DNA of 64,000 nucleotides from the NCBI RefSeq assembly GCF_963082655.1, contig NC_081552.1:70229465-70293464 (forward strand). The letters are read 5' to 3'. The notes under the pieces are model-generated. The model did not search any database. It was given only the letters and a program-made list of their open reading frames with translations, and was not told where the DNA came from. Shown piece by piece: positions 61,733 through 64,000 of the stretch. Made by a program: the position numbers and the translations under genes. Origin of the DNA: Stomoxys calcitrans. Taxonomy: Eukaryota > Arthropoda > Insecta > Diptera > Muscidae. Within the stretch, counting starts at the first letter, position 1. Every line of letters starts with the position of its first letter.

Positions 61733-63585
61733 TTTATGATGAAATAACTCAATAAGTACTGCTGCATAGTAATAAGCATCTCAATTAGTTAATTTAAAAA
61801 AAAGGTTAAAACCACTCTAATTTTTCTTTTAAATACGAAATTCATATTTTTTATGTCGAATTTTCTTAAATAAGTTGAATAAAAAAAAATAAAATATTTT
61901 TTTTTACCGACCTGGGTTTGCTGGTCATGTATGGCAAGGGAGTTTTGTGCGCTACATTGTAGTACGCCTATTTCAACACTACCTCAACTAAGGAACCACA
62001 AACTTTCAATAATTTTGTCTGTCAAGTCTCTTGTAGAGACTTACTTACTTACTTCAACAAATAATGTATTCGATTCAATGCTAAAATACGTTGAGAATTT
62101 AAAGTTGCACACACAAATTTGGTAGTAGGTTTTTTCTAAGAGTTGTTGTTTACTGTGTAATATAGAAGAAAAACGGATATTAACAAAGCATGTACTTATG
62201 TTTATCTTTAAAATTAGTCCGTATCATCCCAGTTACTATTGTAGACATTATGCCCGAAATTCCAAGTGTGCTGCCCTAGTGCCGATCGAACAGAGTCCAG
62301 TTGGAGCAGTCGGAAAAATCTTACCAGAGGCAAGTAGTTTGATAGCTCTCTCAGTGTAGGTAGATAACTTAGAGTTCTGGTGTTTGACAGTTTCCACTAC
62401 TTTATAAACAAGCTTCAATGACAAAAGGCTTGCAAGTGAAGTATGTAGATGATTCTTCCGTTTAAATCTAGTTTTGCCTGCCATATGCGTGTACTTTTTG
62501 TTACTTCAAAGCGGTCTGTTGGTAACAAATGCGATCTCCAGCTTACAAAAAATACAGACAGACAAATGTCACAGAAAGGATAAGTGGATAGATGGAAAAG
62601 GCGTAACCGAATCAGAAGGAAACTCTGAGTCGAACCATACACTGCATCATAGCCAACTAGTGTCGTCAGCTACGGTTCATGTTTTAACCGTAAATGTCAT
62701 ATAAATTTGTACTTTGCTGAGAATTTCAATCCAGGACCAAATTCCTCAAGTAGATCCCTTAGAATATACTGAATCCAACATGTACTTTGTTGTGGCACAG
62801 TTTATCGTTAAAGGAAAAGGAAATACTGAAGGGAAAGCTTTTAAAAAAATAGTTTTTTGGAACATTCTGACATTTTAGTTTATACATTCGACCAGAAATT
62901 TTGATTTCACCAATTTATAAAGCAGTCGGTCAAAATTTTCTAATTTTAAGGGTGGAGAGTTCGTTTTCAACATTTCCATAGTAATTTTTGTTATGGTCCA
63001 AGCTTCTGCCTGAGATGACAAACAACTCCATTTTGGAGACCTCCATAAAAATTGAGATTTCATTCATTTGCAATGTCCTCAAAATGCGCGTAGCATCGAA
63101 ATCGAGCCCCGAGGTTCATCCTATAGCATAGCCCGACCTGGTTGTGAACTCGGCTAATAGGTGAGGTGAGGATAGAGGAAACAGGTGGCAAAAATCAACT
63201 TTTTCATGTGCGCCTACGAAATTATGAAAGAACCAATCCTATGTAAAATTTTCCAACGATTGCAAAAATGGTACGTAAAAAATGTCGGACTTTTAGTTTA
63301 GGAGATATGACCATTCAAGTTTTCGTTCGTTCGTTTTCGATTTTCAAAAAAAAAAAAAACTATTTTAAGGCAATTTGGTCGGTTTGCAAGTGTAATATCT
63401 CGAAAATTAAATAAGGGATTGTATTGTTTTATTTTTTCCATTGTTGGTTATACTTATAAATGTAGAATTATCAAAATAATTGCAATGATTTCATTGAGTT
63501 TCTCTGGATAAATCACTATTTAAAAAGTACCCATGCATTTTTTCAGATCTCGAATACCTGGAAAGTACAAGAAAAGCAACTCTTG
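61733..63585. other. Low-repeat region, nothing recognised
   Basis: The small frame at 62248-62484 (minus, 78 codons) and others match nothing I recognise. Confidence 0.4.
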
Positions 63586-63589
63586 CAAG

Positions 63590-63745
63590 AGAGCTATGGC
63601 AATAGTTGGGGGTTTAAACCGCGTGTCATGTACTGGGTATATGCTGCAGTGGTCAGACCTATAATGCTATATGGTGTTGCGGCCTGGTGGACGGCTCTTC
63701 AAAAGTCCACCTACTCTTCAATACTCAGCCGGATTTTAAAGTGGT
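63590..63745 (+). pseudogene. Jockey-like LINE reverse-transcriptase relic
   Basis: One frame reads NSWGFKPRVMYWVYAAVVRP then IMLYGVAAWWTALQKSTYSS and ILSRILKWLL. This is the region just after the RT catalytic core in Jockey-type LINEs, with the diagnostic LYG...WW block. It is a short 5'- and 3'-truncated relic. The decayed fragment at 17140 covers the same region. Confidence 0.8.
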
Positions 63746-64000
63746 TGTTAACTCAATAAACCATTCATTTGAAATTTGCCATTGCTTTAAATAAAGATTA
63801 AACTATTTTAATAAAAATAAATTAGTGATATTTTCCACATTCCTAATGGGCCCAGGATTCTAAAAAATATAATAATTATCGATTCCATTTTTAGCCTCTC
63901 TTTGTTGTATTTACATATTTAAAATTAATCGTAGAAATACCTATCTTAGCATGTAACCTGGAATACGACGAAATCTAAATCCACATGTATTATCTTCCAT
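63746..64000. other. AT-rich window end, nothing recognised
   Basis: No feature supported. Confidence 0.45.

Overview
The window looks like intergenic or intronic DNA of a repeat-rich dipteran, most likely a calyptrate (muscid-type) fly. This is inferred from AT-rich sequence, dense nested dipteran-style transposons, tRNA-derived SINEs and non-LTR retrotransposon relics. I found no intact host protein-coding gene, rRNA or canonical tRNA. The recognisable coding matter is broken transposase, endonuclease, reverse transcriptase or RNase H. Most open frames are chance frames inside tandem arrays.

Two repeat superfamilies dominate. Family A copies run from a TATACCCTCCACCAT start to a matching ATGGTGGAGGGTATA end, followed by a GC-rich palindrome (TTCGGCC/GGCCGAA) and a TTTTACTTGT-type end. 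They carry GTCC/GTCT microsatellites and an internal tandem unit of 153 bp. The layout resembles DINE-1/mini-me (Helentron-related) non-autonomous elements. Related variants use GGATACCCACC or AAAGTCGG-CCGACTTT ends. Family B copies begin TCTTATATATAAAAATC, end in a GC-rich segment plus CTAG, sit between A and T, show no target duplication and hold arrays of about 128-bp units. They fit non-autonomous Helitrons.

Layout: 1-1.8 kb, RTE-like LINE 5' part and its leader; 2.09-2.96 kb, Tc1/mariner relic; 3.2-7.3 kb, facing family A copies, a 270-bp (TA)n tract and a Helitron with a nested MITE; 7.9-12.7 kb, family A, Helitron arrays and SINE pieces; 13.2-16.5 kb, a three-level nest (hAT-like, then family A, then Helitron); 17-19 kb, mostly unique; 19.2-29.5 kb, family A and Helitron arrays with two TA-flanked MITEs; 31-33 kb, LINE relic, fold-back element, dead mariner and AAAGTCGG repeat; 33.6-42.5 kb, Helitron arrays with a nested LINE and captured SINE sequence; 43.0-46.2 kb, two inverted 670-bp elements each with a tRNA-like segment; 48-54 kb, SINE and LINE relics; 54.0-54.2 kb, a 200-N gap; 54.2-59 kb, two near-complete opposed Helitrons; 60-64 kb, retroposons, a MITE, a tRNA-like segment and a LINE relic.

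There is no pathway here. The value of the window is as a stratified transposon graveyard in which insertion order can be read from empty sites within it, and in the repeated hairpin units of the two dominant families. All family assignments come from motif recognition, without a database search.
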